A stretch of 64,000 nucleotides of DNA from assembly GCA_015956445.1 (NCBI GenBank), contig WIUZ02000003.1, forward strand, positions 2,480,001-2,544,000. The letters are read 5' to 3'. Position 1 is the first letter of the stretch, and every line of letters begins with the position of its first letter. Origin of the DNA: Thelephora terrestris (taxonomy: Eukaryota; Basidiomycota; Agaricomycetes; Thelephorales; Thelephoraceae). This document shows positions 17,419-28,239 of the stretch, in pieces. The notes under the pieces were generated by a model that was not told the origin of the DNA, made no database searches, and saw nothing but the letters and a program-made list of their open reading frames with translations. Made by a program: the position numbers and the translations under genes.

Positions 17419-19090
17419 ATGCCCATGATTTCCGACCGTGTCTTCCGTGCTGAGAACAGCACCGCTACCATCAAGTCCGCGGATCCACGAGCTGTGCAGA
17501 ACAAGCGGTACTTCCTTCCTGTAGCCAGTGTGGCGTACCCCAGTTATCGAGAGGTGCGACATCACGTGTCGCCGTTTGCTGGCAACAACCGATGTCACTT
17601 TCGCAGATCTTTGCAGTCGCTGACCAGGTGGATGCTTGCCAATTGGAGGCAACAATTGCTAGGCCTCCTCGGTACTTGACCATGGATGACAAACTGTGGT
17701 TCCATAACCTGATCGACCACAAGTTGCAAGAAGCGATGCACGGGGTGATGTTTGACATAGAGCTACGCATGCCATGGGAGACTCTGGTGGCGTCCACCTT
17801 GTGGGGTCTCCTTTGAATGGGGATCTACAACTTTGGGGATGGTGAAGGGAGATGGCCGGGGTCTACCCGTTCTCAACACTACACAGCAGCCGTTGGTCAC
17901 CGTCTTTGGTTCCTATTGCGGACGGAACAGAAAGCGGTGAGTCGATCTGTGCATCCCGCTTGTGGGATAACACTGATTGACTTGTCAGAACGAACGCTTG
18001 AAGTGGGAGGTGAAGGAAGCGAAGGACGACGCTCACAGGATGTACCAGGAGATGCTGGACACCAAGAAGACTCTCCTACTGATGAATGACACGCTTTGTG
18101 TGACATTTGAGAGCGAGATGTTGGCGATGTGGGAGGAGCACAACCGATTGTTCAAGTCGCTGAAGGAGCGGGATGACAGCGTGCAGAAGGACCTGATCGA
18201 GGTCGACCAACAGCTCAACCGTCATAGAAGGGCTTTGAACGAGTTGGACACCAAGCTTGGCGTGATGTTCCCCTGTATTGATGGAGGAAACTCATTCCAC
18301 TTCTTAGGTTGATACGTTGGATGACGCTCTACCATTACTGGGCGCCAGGGTCGATTCCATGAGTGAGTGACTTTGCCACTGCCATACTCGTTCGGTGGCT
18401 GCCGTCCGTGATGACTCTGAGGATGAGTCGATCCCAGACAGGATGGCTTCACTGGCTTCTGATGGGTCGTACCATATGCCGACGCGTACCAAGGGCGGGG
18501 AGGAGGTCGTTCATGAGATGTCTGAGGAGACGGCCGTCAACCCGGTCAGCAGTTCACCTGAGTTGGAGTACGAGGAAGAGAACAAGGTGGCTGTTCTGGT
18601 TCCTCCTCCTTCAGTCTCTCCGGTGCGTGGACAGTGTTCCATTTGTAGTCGTTGATGGGTTCCTTACAACGGTGCTCGTCACCCAGCCCATCAGATGCAA
18701 CCAAGCAATCCCGACCTCCTCTTTGGAGGAGTCCTCGAGTCCACCTTCTTATTCCGACGCGACAATGCTTCAATGCCGGTTGGATCGCAGCGAGCTGATC
18801 CCTGTGGAGTCCGTCGACATGAATGAGTTAACGAGCCTTACACTCTCGTCGGTCTGGCGTGCAGTGGAGGCCGTGCGGTTGGTGACTCAGCTGACTGAGA
18901 GGATGGAGGATTGGTCAGCGCAGAGGACTCAGAGTCAGGACCAGACCTTGGTTGATTTAGCGAGGAGCTGCCTTTGCGCCAAAGTTCAGCTGGCCGTCGC
19001 TCATCGTCTGGAGGAAGCACGGGTCGTCGAGATGGTCGACGAGGAAGTTGTCAAGAGTGCCTCGGAGGAGACGGAGGAGGAGGAGGAGGT
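17419..19090 (+). CDS. T4 gene (coiled-coil protein), copy 1, multi-block
   Basis: Several coding blocks separated by short GT...AG gaps. Block 1 starts MPMISDRVFRAENSTATI at 17419. Block 2 (~17605-17935) carries LTMDDKLWFHNLIDHKLQEA and LWFLLRTEQKA. Block 3 (~17990-18250) is a long charged helix (VKEAKDDAHRMYQEML..., LNRHRRALNELDTK), a likely coiled coil. Block 4 (~18310-18640) has a CHC motif, Asp/Glu-rich segments and VSSSPELEYEEEN. A later block (~18770-19070) has SSVWRAVEAVRLVTQLTERM. It is homologous to 24659-27210 and, in architecture, to the T2 gene at 50687. Function unknown. As a probable LTR-associated fossil gene, it is not reconstructed. Confidence 0.5.
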
Positions 19091-19092
19091 TG

Positions 19093-19756
19093 CACTGGGG
19101 GCAGACCCCTACTTACCTGGCAGGCAAATTGAGGGTTTTTTGAGAGTTCTTCAACAATTTACTCAGATTTTACCCAGTGGGTTAATTGTGAACAAATTCA
19201 AAACTTACCCACCACTTTGCCCACACTTTGATCAGTGGGTAAGTTTTGAATTTGTTCTGAACAAGCTCATCAGTTTGCCCATGAGGTACTTCTTTGACGA
19301 AGCTCCAAGGTTTCTTTCACAAATTACCCAGAAATTTGCCCACAACATGTTCAATCATGTACATAATGGGATTGTTGAGAGTTTGTCAAGAAATTGAGCA
19401 TATCAAGAGTTTGTTGTGATTATATCAAAGAAAGCCTGGTGGGTATGTTACTGGGTATGTTGTGAGCAAGTTTTGAAAGAACTCTTGATGAGTGGCTCAG
19501 AGCATGTGGTGGGCACATTTGGTGCAATTTGGGAAAGAACCCTTGGGGTTTGTCAAAGGGGTGCCTCATGGGCCAACTGATGAGCTTGTTCAGAACAAAT
19601 TCAAAACTTACCCACTGATCAAAGTGTGGGCAAAGTGGTGGGTAAGTTTTGAATTTGTTCATGATTAACTCACTGGGTAAAATCTGAGTAAATTGTTGAA
19701 AACTCTCAAAAAACCCTCAACTTGCCTGCCAGGTAAGTAGGGGTCTGCCCCCAGTG
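19093..19756. mobile_element. CACTG foldback element 3, TSD TTG
   Basis: Starts CACTGGGGGCAGACCCC, ends GGGGTCTGCCCCCAGTG, flanked by TTG at 19090-19092 and 19757-19759. The unoccupied site is present in the other T4 copy near 29513-29530, where GGAGGTTGCCAGTG is uninterrupted and has a single TTG. Long inverted arms rich in TTTGAATTTGTTC-like words. It is non-autonomous. Confidence 0.92.
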
Positions 19757-19812
19757 TTGCCAGTGCTGAGGAGTACTGGCAGACTAGGTCTTGACGACTA
19801 GGGTCTGTACGC

Positions 19813-20814
19813 TGACCCGCCGTCTATTCGCGCGAGCTTCGACTCAAGCTCCAGTCTCAGCTCCTACCCTGTCTATCTCAACGAAACCCCCTACGTGAAC
19901 CGACGGCCCCTCGATCGGTCACGGGAGGTCACGCCCACTTGATGTCCCGATCACCGAGCCGTTCCCGCGATCCCTTCGACGTGCGTCATCGCACGCTGCT
20001 TCCACCTCCGTGGCCGTCCTTCCCGAATGGCACGTGATGTTGTGATCGGCCGATGTCTCCCAATCCCTTATCTCGTCGAGATGACGCGTCCCCTCCCTCG
20101 GTCCAGTTCCCTTCAGTCTAGACACGTGTCGACTTGTTCCCTCTCGCTCGCTAATCATCTTCGACTGCTCCCGCTCTCCCGCCCGGTTACGATCTTTTGA
20201 TCTCAAACACGTAGACTTCCCCTTTTGGTTCTGTTTCTCACGATCGCTCCATCCTCTCGGTAAGACCTGTCCCAGCCTTGTTCCGGCCTCCTGATGAACC
20301 GTTTGTCTCCCTACCCTGCGTCGGACTCTCGTTTATCCCCTTCTATCTACCTGTTCTTATTCTCCCACCATTTCTCCATTTGTTCGCTACTTTTCCCATC
20401 TCTTTCGCGTAGATCGCACTGTCTCTACCTATAAATACCCTGTACTAGCTAGTTGAACGAACAAGAAACCCCCGGGCCTCTTCACACCTCTTCTCCCTTC
20501 TGCCTGAACGACCTGATCATCGAAAACCTCCAGCTCCTCGCTCTGACATTGATTCCACTAGCCCCATAGTTCCAATAGCCCCCTAGCCTACTAGCCCATC
20601 GCCCACTAGCCCCCTAGCCCATCATCATCGTCTAGCAGGAGTTTGCTAGCACGGAGTTCTCCCTTCTCGTCCCAACAACGTCGCGACCTACCGTGGTTCC
20701 CTCTCCTCTGTCTAGCTTCTCTCCCCTCCCCGACCTCTGCACAACCGGCAACCCCTCACCCCCACTTCTGCTATTCTGGTCGTGTCCTGACTCCACCCGG
20801 ATAGTAGCAGTTCA
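19813..20814 (+). repeat. Gypsy solo LTR, 1002 bp, in T4
   Basis: Starts TGACCCGCCGTC and ends ATAGTAGCAGTTCA, with a TATA box ACCTATAAATACCC at about 20428. It is the inverted partner of 13525-14526, with the same length and a few transitions. The sequence after it (GCGC at 20815-20818, then TTACGAAAAGG) continues into T4 leader. The intact T4 leader at 24030 shows GTAAGTGTGTTTGCCG, where GTGT corresponds to the GCGC duplication. Confidence 0.88.
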
Positions 20815-21109
20815 GCGCTTACGAAAAGGAGTTCCTCGCCGCTCTCTTCATCAAGCAACAGTTTGAGGCGCCATCCTTGGGCTCTTACATCTGCCCTCAG
20901 ACAACAATAGGGATTTGTCAGATAGAGGCTCGGCACTCCTGCTGTGAATTTGGACAACCTACCGGAGAACGCTCGTCCATCGCGTTTTGGACCACGTAGA
21001 CTTTGGGTGGATATAGGGAAGTCGTTCCCCCTTTGCCCCATTGACTCTTGTTGGTTGGAGTTGTGACTCACCAACAGCACTGGTATCTCAAGGCAGAGTG
21101 GCCCTGACA
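20815..21109 (+). mobile_element. T4 terminal segment (CCCTGACA end)
   Basis: The 295-bp terminal piece of T4 copy 1. Its minus strand begins TGTCAGGGCCACTCTGCC and matches 23741-24033. It ends at 21109 next to GATCCCCAGG, the start of the duplicated gene region; the second copy of that region (43711-43730) runs through this point uninterrupted, which fixes the element boundary. Confidence 0.8.
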
Positions 21110-22302
21110 GATCCCCAGGAGGGGTTCATTGTTCTTAACAAAGGAGTTTGTTGAGTTTGATCTGGCAGAGGGGGATCGCATCTGTTCAAAAACCATCTGG
21201 ACACAGCGGATCGCGATGAATGCAGTTTCCGACTTGCCCCAGCACCCCCCTCTCACTTATCTCCTGCCTCTATCGGTCTGCTATTGGAGGCCCCACCCCA
21301 CAGCCTGATAACATAAGGTGGCTTCTCAGCCCGGTGGGTATTGATGTGTGGGCAGAAGCTCCCAATCATATGCGCATTCAGAATACGCAGATGATCTCGA
21401 AAAGGTGGTGACACTGGGGGCAAGGGCACCTGTAATCAGTGATTACATCCTGGTTACATGGTGAGTTCATGTGCACTTTTCAATGATTGTAATTGCCAAT
21501 TCCAGGTTGATTACATTTCAAATGTTACCTTGACATGTAATCCAGCCAATGTCCACCAATCCCATTTGAAATGTTCTCAACAGATTTTTCTGGGATGTTT
21601 TTGACCTGTTGGCAAAAATGATACTGCAATGTAGTCAACATGTTCTTCAATTGTCCAAGATGTAATCTAAATGTGCTCAAAAACATGAGATGTTTTCACA
21701 ATGTGCCCAGTGGGCACATTCAGGAAACATTGCTTGGGAACATTTTGAAGAAATTTTAAATGGAGTTGGTGACATCAGTTGAATTACATGTCAAGGTAAC
21801 ATTTGAAATGTAATCAACCTGGAATCGGCGATTACAATTATTGAAAAGTGCACATGAACTCACCATGTAATCAATATGTAATCACTGATTACAGGTGCCC
21901 TTGCCCCCAGTGTGAAGAGGCTTATGGACTCGACAGGTGCAGGAAAGCAGCACACTTCACAAATGCACTGGTTTCCGGGGAGGACAACAATTAACTGTGA
22001 CAATCTGCCAAGTTGGAGGAAGCGACCATGCCAAAAGTCAAGACTTGACCTTTTCACTGTGCTCCTTTCTTCCTTTCGAAGGCACCCATCAATGTACAGG
22101 GTTTTTTGTGGGTGGTGTGGTAGATGAGTGGAATCCACATTCTTGTGTCTTTCTGTGTGGTTCAACGATAGCCATTCTGCATAGGGTTCTTCATGAATTG
22201 GTCTTTGGACTGGAACACAGAAACACAAAACACACATCTCCTGTTGAAGTGGGAGGTCTGTGCCCGGTTATTGGGTCAACCGACACCATTGGTAAGGACG
22301 TG
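21110..22302 (-). pseudogene. Duplicated unknown gene, copy 1, interrupted by foldback
   Basis: A minus-strand gene fragment shared with 43240-49183. The best block (21916-22237) reads VPVQRPIHEEPYAEWLSL, a HTERHKNVDSTHLPHHPQKT segment, TLYIDGCLRKEERSTVKR, DFWHGRFLQLGRLSQLIVVL and a Cys-rich GNQCICEVCCFP. After the foldback, a second block (about 21410-21260) reads SPPFRDHLRILNAHMIGSFC and WGGASNSRPIEAGDK, followed by a probable intron (GTGAGAGG...GAACAG) and MRSPSARSNSTNSFVKNNEP. T4 cuts its 3' part at 21110. No family recognised. Confidence 0.45.
21412..21912. mobile_element. CACTG foldback element 4, TSD TGA
   Basis: Starts CACTGGGGGCAAGGGCACC, ends with its inverse, flanked by TGA at 21409-21411 and 21913-21915. 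It is 501 bp. A homologous copy at the same position of the duplicated region (44010-47769) carries later insertions and is ~500 bp net, so this insertion predates the duplication. Confidence 0.9.
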
Positions 22303-22961
22303 TGTTGATGCCAGTGACGTGTTGTCAAAGCGACCTGAAGAGCCGGAACATATTGATTCCAGTTGATCGGTAGATAGATTAGTAAGTGAGTGTGCCTTAA
22401 GCCACTGCACAAACACCATCACACATCACGCTGTATAGATGTGACTACAATGGATACCAAAAGTATATATACCCACTGTCACGAACATGTGACATGTTGA
22501 GGAAAATCACACAGGTTATTCAGGTCATTCATGTCATTTGTAGTAATAATACAAGGCAGACAAAACAAACTAAACGAGGAAAGGATCTACGTTACAAGCG
22601 CAAGTCTGAGCAAACGGACAATGATGGGCGAAGTGAAACAGGTTGTACACAGACTGAGGACAATAAGAATACTCTCTTGATACCAGATCCACCCAGCAGT
22701 CCCGACATCCCAGAACTGTCATGATATTTCAAGTTATGTTCTGCCTTCTAAGACGACCCCTTTGATTTCCGACATATGTTATTTTCAACATATCTTTCAA
22801 TCATGTGTTTGTTTGATTTCGTACTGCCCCGCTTCCCGCTCGGTAAATACCTTGCGGCTCGCCCGCTTTTCCCCTCAGTGTTGCTCCTACCTGCGCTCAC
22901 TGAGGTTTGTCTATTTCGTCTATCTATACTCATATCCCTATCTGACATGTAGCTAGATCAT

Positions 22962-23734
22962 TTATCTCGTCTACTTAGACGATTTTCCAGCACGCTTGTT
23001 TTCCAGCTCATAAGAACATCATGCTCCAGCCCATCAAACATATCCTTCCTCACTTGACCTAGTCCTTCACTCACTAGATCAAACCCATACTTGTCCTGCA
23101 GACTCGCCACCTCCAACTTCAGCCACATGCGAACCTGGCGGGCCTTGCTCGATGGACAACACCATTGTCCAGTACGAGTCATCAGACTCTTGCAACTCTT
23201 CTTTGCGGTCCTCTCCACCATTTGAAGAACTGGAGCAGGATTCCAGGGAGGGGATTGAGGGAGAGGAATCCCGCGATCCTGGCGGTGTTGGAGGGACAAA
23301 GGCAGAGGGCTGTGGCATGTTGCAGCACCGGACTCCTCTGCAGTCATGACCGAAGTATCGTAGAGAGATGCCTGGAAAGGTCCCCAATGTTCAAGGGCAA
23401 AGTGAGAGAAGTCCTCATCGAGACTTCCAAACATAACGTGCATGAGGTCCAACCTCTTCTCCAACTTAGCGATCCTCTCCTCCCTCTCTTGTTCCATAGC
23501 ATCCAAGAGGGGAGCATGTCCATTGTTCATGATGGTGCGGTTGGGATCCTCATACCCAGCCTGATCCCAAAAGTGAGGAGGAGCCTGATGCTGAGTGAAG
23601 AAGTCGATCGAGACTTTGTTGTCAAAGGCAATGTTGGCAGGGGTGTCGTACAAGTGGCTGTCGACATCGTAGGGGGTGGCAGCCTCATAAGGAGAGGCAG
23701 AGACAAAGGGGGTGGCAGCAGTGTTGAGAGACAT
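22962..23734 (-). pseudogene. T1-variant ORF A, worn copy
   Basis: Related to T1 ORF A: it begins MSLNTAATPFV, has DSHLYDTPANIAFDN, the coiled-coil EREERIAKLEKRLDLMHV, and in the rest LQDKYGFDLVSEG, the counterpart of the conserved C block. The nested T4 sits immediately upstream of the start codon (23741). The copy looks broken and is kept as a fossil. Confidence 0.6.
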
Positions 23735-24658
23735 AGTATCTGTCAGGGCCAGTCTTCGCCCTTCAGGTACCAGTGCTGTTGGTGAGTCGCAACTCCAACC
23801 AACAAGAGCCAATGGGGCAAAGGGGGAACGACTTCCCTATATCCACCCAAAGTCTACGTGGTCCAAAACGCGATGGACGAGCGTTCTCCGGTAGGTTGTC
23901 CAAATTCACAGCAGGAGTGCCGAGCCTCTATCTGACAGATCCCTATCTTCGTCTGAGGGCAGATGTAAGAGCCCGAGGATGGCGCCTCAAACTGTTGCTT
24001 GATCAAGAGAGCGACGAGGAACTCCTTTTTGTAAGTGTGTTTGCCGATTCTTGATACAAGGCCGAGAGAGAGAGGAGAGCGAACATGTTCAAAGAGGTAC
24101 TCGATAAGCTCTTCAGTGGCCTACAGCAAATACACCGATGCTGCAAGGAGAAGAGGACTTCCCGAGATATCAAAGATAGGGAATCCTCAGCTACTCTACT
24201 GGTACCTATATAGGAGAGCGGCCGGGACAGAGATAACCCTATCTAATAATAACTCAGAGCAAAGAAGGGCCGAGAGTAAGCCAGAACAGTAAGCGACCCA
24301 GAACATAGAATAGAAATGACGAAGGAATGACTAATGGGTCAGGGTTCGTGAGAAAACGAGAAAGGGGTCATGACGTTGTGTGGGAAAGGAATGACAAAGA
24401 ACAATATCACATGTGTGGACTGACCAATAGGAGGACGACACGTCAGCTCGTCCGATCGGGATAACAAAAGACTGAGTGGGGCTTGGATGTTGAGGCGAAT
24501 GTATGGGGAGTCTGGACCGGTGAAACAATGGACCGATCCAATGGCGAATAGGGCATGAGCGCTGTCGATGGTCGGATAAAGCGTAGCGCGAACCGGCCAA
24601 TGGATCCATCAACTCCCTTCTTCCCAAACCAGCACTCCAACCAACTACTCATCCTATC

Positions 24659-27210
24659 ATGCCCATGATCTCCGATCGCGTCTTTTGTGCTGAGAACAGC
24701 ACTGCTACCATCGAGTCTGCGGATCCTCGATCCGTACAGAACAAGGGTTACTTCCTTCCAAACGCCAATGTGGCATATCCCAGATATCGAGAGGCACGTT
24801 GTCATGCGCACGCCGGTTGTTGGTGTTCGACTGACATCACATTCGCAGATCTTCGCAGCTGCCGACAAGGTGGATGCTCGTCAGTTGGAAGCTACAATTG
24901 CCAAGCCTCCCAACTACTTGACCATGGAGGACGAACTGTGGTTCCACAATCTGATTGACCACAAGCTGCAAGAGTCGATGCGTGGGGTGACGTTTAATGC
25001 GGAGTTACGCATGCCGTGGGAGACTCCGGTGTCATCCGCCTTGTGGGGTCTTCTGCGGATGGGAATCTACGACCTAGAAAATGGCAAAGGAAGGTGGCCT
25101 GGAACTACACGCTCTCAGCACTACACAGCGGCTGTTGGTCACTGTCTCTGGTTCCTATTGCGGACGGAACAGAAAGCGGTGAGTCGATCTGTGCATCCTG
25201 CTTGTGGGATAACACTGATTGGCTTTATAGAATGAACATCTGAAGCGTGAGGTGAAGGAAGCGAAGGACGACGCTCGTAGGATGTACTCAGAGATACTAA
25301 ACACACTGGGGGCAAGGGGTCAAATACCCAGTGGGTACATGCTGAATACATTGTGATCACAGTCAAAATGTGATCAGAATGTGCCCAGTGGGGAAAATTT
25401 GAATACATTCAAAATGTACCTGGCCATGTGAACCCAATGTGCCCAGTGAGCACATTTTGATTGTGATCACAATGTACCCATCAATGTGATCTCAATGTGC
25501 CCACTGGGGACATTTTGATTGCGATCACAATGTACACATCAATGTGATCTCAATGTGCCTGCTGTGCACATTTTAATTTCTTTCACAATGTTCCCATCAA
25601 TGTGTTCTCAATGTACCCAGCTCATTACATAATAGTTTCTTTCACAATGTTGTTCACAATGTGTCCAGCATGTGGCTGAGCCACTCATTCAAAATTCTTT
25701 CAAAGATTATCCAGTGATGTGTCCATAATGTCCCCAGGGGGTTCTTTTTGAAGTAATCACAATGTAATCACAATATTGTTCAATTTCATCATGAACTTTC
25801 AAAGAAATCACTATGTGTATGGCTGTACACATTCTAGACACATCATTGGATACTTTGTGAAAGAATTTTGAATGAGTGGCTCAGCCACATGCTGGACACA
25901 TTGTGAACAACATTGTGAAAGAAACTATTATGTAATGAGCTGGGTACATTGAGAACACATTGATGGGAACATTGTGAAAGAAATTAAAATGTGCACAGCA
26001 GGCACATTGAGATCACATTGATGTGTACATTGTGATCGCAATCAAAATGTCCCCAGTGGGCACATTGAGATCACATTGATGGGTACATTGTGATCACAAT
26101 CAAAATGTGCTCACTGGGCACATTGGGTTCACATGGCCAGGTACATTTTGAATGTATTCAAATTTTCCCCACTGGGCACATTGTGATCACATTTTGACTG
26201 TGATCACAATGTATTCAGCATGTACCCACTGAGTATTTGACCCCTTGCCCCCAGTGACACCAAGAAGACTCTCCTCCTGATGAACGACACACTTCATGTG
26301 ACGTTCGAGAGTGAGATGCTGGCTATGCGGGAGGAACACAACCGACTGGTCGAGTCGTTGAAGGAACGGGACAACACCATACAGAGGGACTTGATCGAGG
26401 TCAACCGTCGGCTCAACCGTCATAGAAGGGCTTTGAACGAGTTGGACACCAAGGTTGGTGTGATGTTCCCCTGGGTTTAACTGAGGGAACTCATTCCACT
26501 TCTAGGTCAGTACGTTGGATGACACCTTGCCGTTGCTGGGCACTCGGGTTGAGTCCATGAGTGAGCGGTTGTGCCACTGTCGCACTCATTCGGTGGCGGC
26601 CATTCGTGACGAGTCTGATGACGAGTCGATCCTGGACAGGATGGCTTCGCCAGCCTCTGGCAGTTTGTACCACACGCCGGCGCGTACCGATGGCGGGGAG
26701 GAGGTCGTCCGTGAGACGTCCGAGGAGACGGCGGTCAACCCGGTTAGTAGTTCACCCGAGTTGGAGTACGCCGGGGAGAACGAGGTGGCCGTTCCCATTC
26801 CGCCTCCTTCCATCTCTCCGGTGCGTGGACAGCATTCCATTCGTGCACGTCGATGGGTTCCTTACAACGGCGCTCGTCGCCCATCGAATGTGCCCCAGCA
26901 ATCCCAACGTCGTCCAACAGGGAGGAGACATCAAGTCCACCGTCCTATTCTGACGCAACGATGTGGCAGTGTCGCCTAGATCGCGGCGAACTAATCCCGG
27001 TGGAGTCCGTGGACGTGAACGAATTAATGAACCTTATGCTCTCGTCGGTCCTGCATGCAGGGGAGGCCATGAGGTTGGTGACTCAACTGACTGAGAGAGT
27101 GGAGGGCTGGTCAGCGCAGAGGACTCAGGATCAGACTATGGTCGATTCAGTGAGGAGCCGCCTTTGCACCGAAGTTCAGCTGGCCGTCGCTCATCGTCTG
27201 GAGGAAGCTC
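24659..27210 (+). CDS. T4 gene (coiled-coil protein), copy 2, interrupted by foldback
   Basis: A multi-block gene homologous to 17419-19090. It starts MPMISDRVFCAENSTATI. The next block (~24849-25179) has FAAADKVDARQLEATIAKPP, LTMEDELWFHNLIDHKLQ and LWFLLRTEQKA, ending at a GTGAGT donor. The following block (NEHLKREVKEAKDDARRM) is cut by the foldback and continues at 26260 with KKTLLLMNDTLHVTFESEML and LNRHRRALNELDTK, a predicted coiled coil. Later blocks carry a CHC motif, SSSPELEYAGENEVAVP and LTERVEGWSAQRTQDQ. Short introns (~50 nt) fit basidiomycete practice. No enzymatic motif is visible. Function unknown. Confidence 0.5.
25304..26256. mobile_element. CACTG foldback element 5, TSD ACA
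   Basis: Starts CACTGGGGGCAAGGGGTC, ends with its inverse, flanked by ACA (25301-25303 and 26257-26259). The uninterrupted site is in T4 copy 1 at 18056-18070 (GGACACCAAGAAG). Within each arm a ~40-bp unit recurs (CAATGTGATCTCAATGTGCC, then CATTTTGATTGCGATCAC), so the arms are themselves tandem arrays of short inverted words. Confidence 0.92.
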
Positions 27211-27334
27211 GGGTCGTCGAGATGGTCGATGTCACGAACGCGTGACATAGTAACCAAGATCTCACAAATAATTCAAGACATTGGTCTCATTCGCAGTAAA
27301 AATAGTACAAGGAGGGCTAACAAAAACTACAAAC

Positions 27335-27889
27335 TCAGACAAGAACAAACGGGTCTACGTCACAAGCACATTCTTGGGCAAACGCGCAGCGATGAGCAAA
27401 ATGGTGAGGGTTATAAATACTCTCAGGGCAATACGAATACGCCCGCGTCACCGGATCCTGCCAACACTCCCTGCACCCCAACACATCATGATATAGACTA
27501 TCATTCATCTCTCGCCACACGTCCGACAAGGCCCTGCTCACTAATGCGAACCCATAGCGGTCTTGGAGACCCGCCACTTCCACCTTCAACTTCATCCGAA
27601 CCTGACGTGACTTGTCGGAGGGATGACAACGTTGACCAGAACGAGTCATCGGACTCTTGCGGTTCTTCTTCTTCTGGGACCTCTCCACCATCTGGCGAAC
27701 TGGGGCAGGACTCCAGGGAGGGGATGGAGGGAGAGGAATGCCCTGATCCTGGCGGTGGCGAAGGGATGACTGGGGACTTGCAAGGGGGGTCGGTGCAATA
27801 AGCCCCATGGCATTGGTGTCCGAAATATCGGAAGAGAGATGCCTGGAAAGGTCCCCAATGTTCCAAAGCAAAGTGAGAAAAGTCGTCAT
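27335..27889 (-). CDS. T1 Cys/His-rich C block, overlapping frame
   Basis: Same as 16602-17156: conserved part from about 27590 down to 27335 with DVLGCRECWQDP, YNPHHFAHRC and CACDVDPF. It ends ~105 bp inside the palindromic terminus. Confidence 0.45.
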   Translation of the reverse strand: MTTFLTLLWNIGDLSRHLSSDISDTNAMGLIAPTPLASPQSSLRHRQDQGIPLPPSPPWSPAPVRQMVERSQKKKNRKSPMTRSGQRCHPSDKSRQVRMKLKVEVAGLQDRYGFALVSRALSDVWREMNDSLYHDVLGCRECWQDPVTRAYSYCPESIYNPHHFAHRCAFAQECACDVDPFVLV

Positions 27890-28235
27890 TCAAGCTGTTC
27901 ATGATGACGTACATAAGGTCCACGCGCTTCTCCAGCTTCGCAATCCTATCCTCCCGTTCCCTCTCCATGGCGTCCAACAAAAGGACGGCTCCAGGGTGCT
28001 CAGCTCGAACATGCCTAGAAGGCCTGGGGTCTTCGTACCCAGCTTGTTCCCAGAATTCGGCGGGAGCATTATGAGCGGTGAGGAAGTTGATAGCGACTTG
28101 GTTGTCATGAGCGATGTTGGCGGGAGAATCGTACAAATGTTGCTCCACGTCATAGGGGGCAGCCGTCTCAAAAGATGGAGTGAAGGGGGTGGCGGCGGCA
28201 CTGAGCACGGCGTTGTTGGCATCGAAGGCAGACAT
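27501..28235 (-). CDS. T1 ORF A (coiled-coil protein, 244 aa)
   Basis: The protein reads the same as at 16256-16990, start to stop. Upstream, a TATTTAAG box lies at about 28325 and the start context is GCTATGTCTGCC. See the earlier T1 entries for the motif order. That two insertions at unrelated sites keep the same intact frame suggests recent mobilisation from one source. Confidence 0.62.
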   Translation of the reverse strand: MSAFDANNAVLSAAATPFTPSFETAAPYDVEQHLYDSPANIAHDNQVAINFLTAHNAPAEFWEQAGYEDPRPSRHVRAEHPGAVLLLDAMEREREDRIAKLEKRVDLMYVIMNSLNDDFSHFALEHWGPFQASLFRYFGHQCHGAYCTDPPCKSPVIPSPPPGSGHSSPSIPSLESCPSSPDGGEVPEEEEPQESDDSFWSTLSSLRQVTSGSDEVEGGSGGSPRPLWVRISEQGLVGRVARDE

Positions 28236-28239
28236 AGCA

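Larger units (their letters stand above)
14527..21109. mobile_element. T4 element, copy 1, rearranged and nested-into
   Basis: T4 sequence matching the cleaner copy at 23741-29814. The central part (14527-19812, excluding insertions) reads on the plus strand, while the TGTCAGGGCCA terminal part (20815-21109) reads in the opposite direction, with a 1002-bp gypsy LTR at each junction. Insertions inside are T1 (15015-17261), a foldback (19093-19756) and the LTR at 19813-20814. The far end of T4 is not in the window. Layout is explained by a gypsy solo LTR in the T4 leader (TSD GCGC), a full gypsy near its other end, then inversion between these LTRs. Confidence 0.7.
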
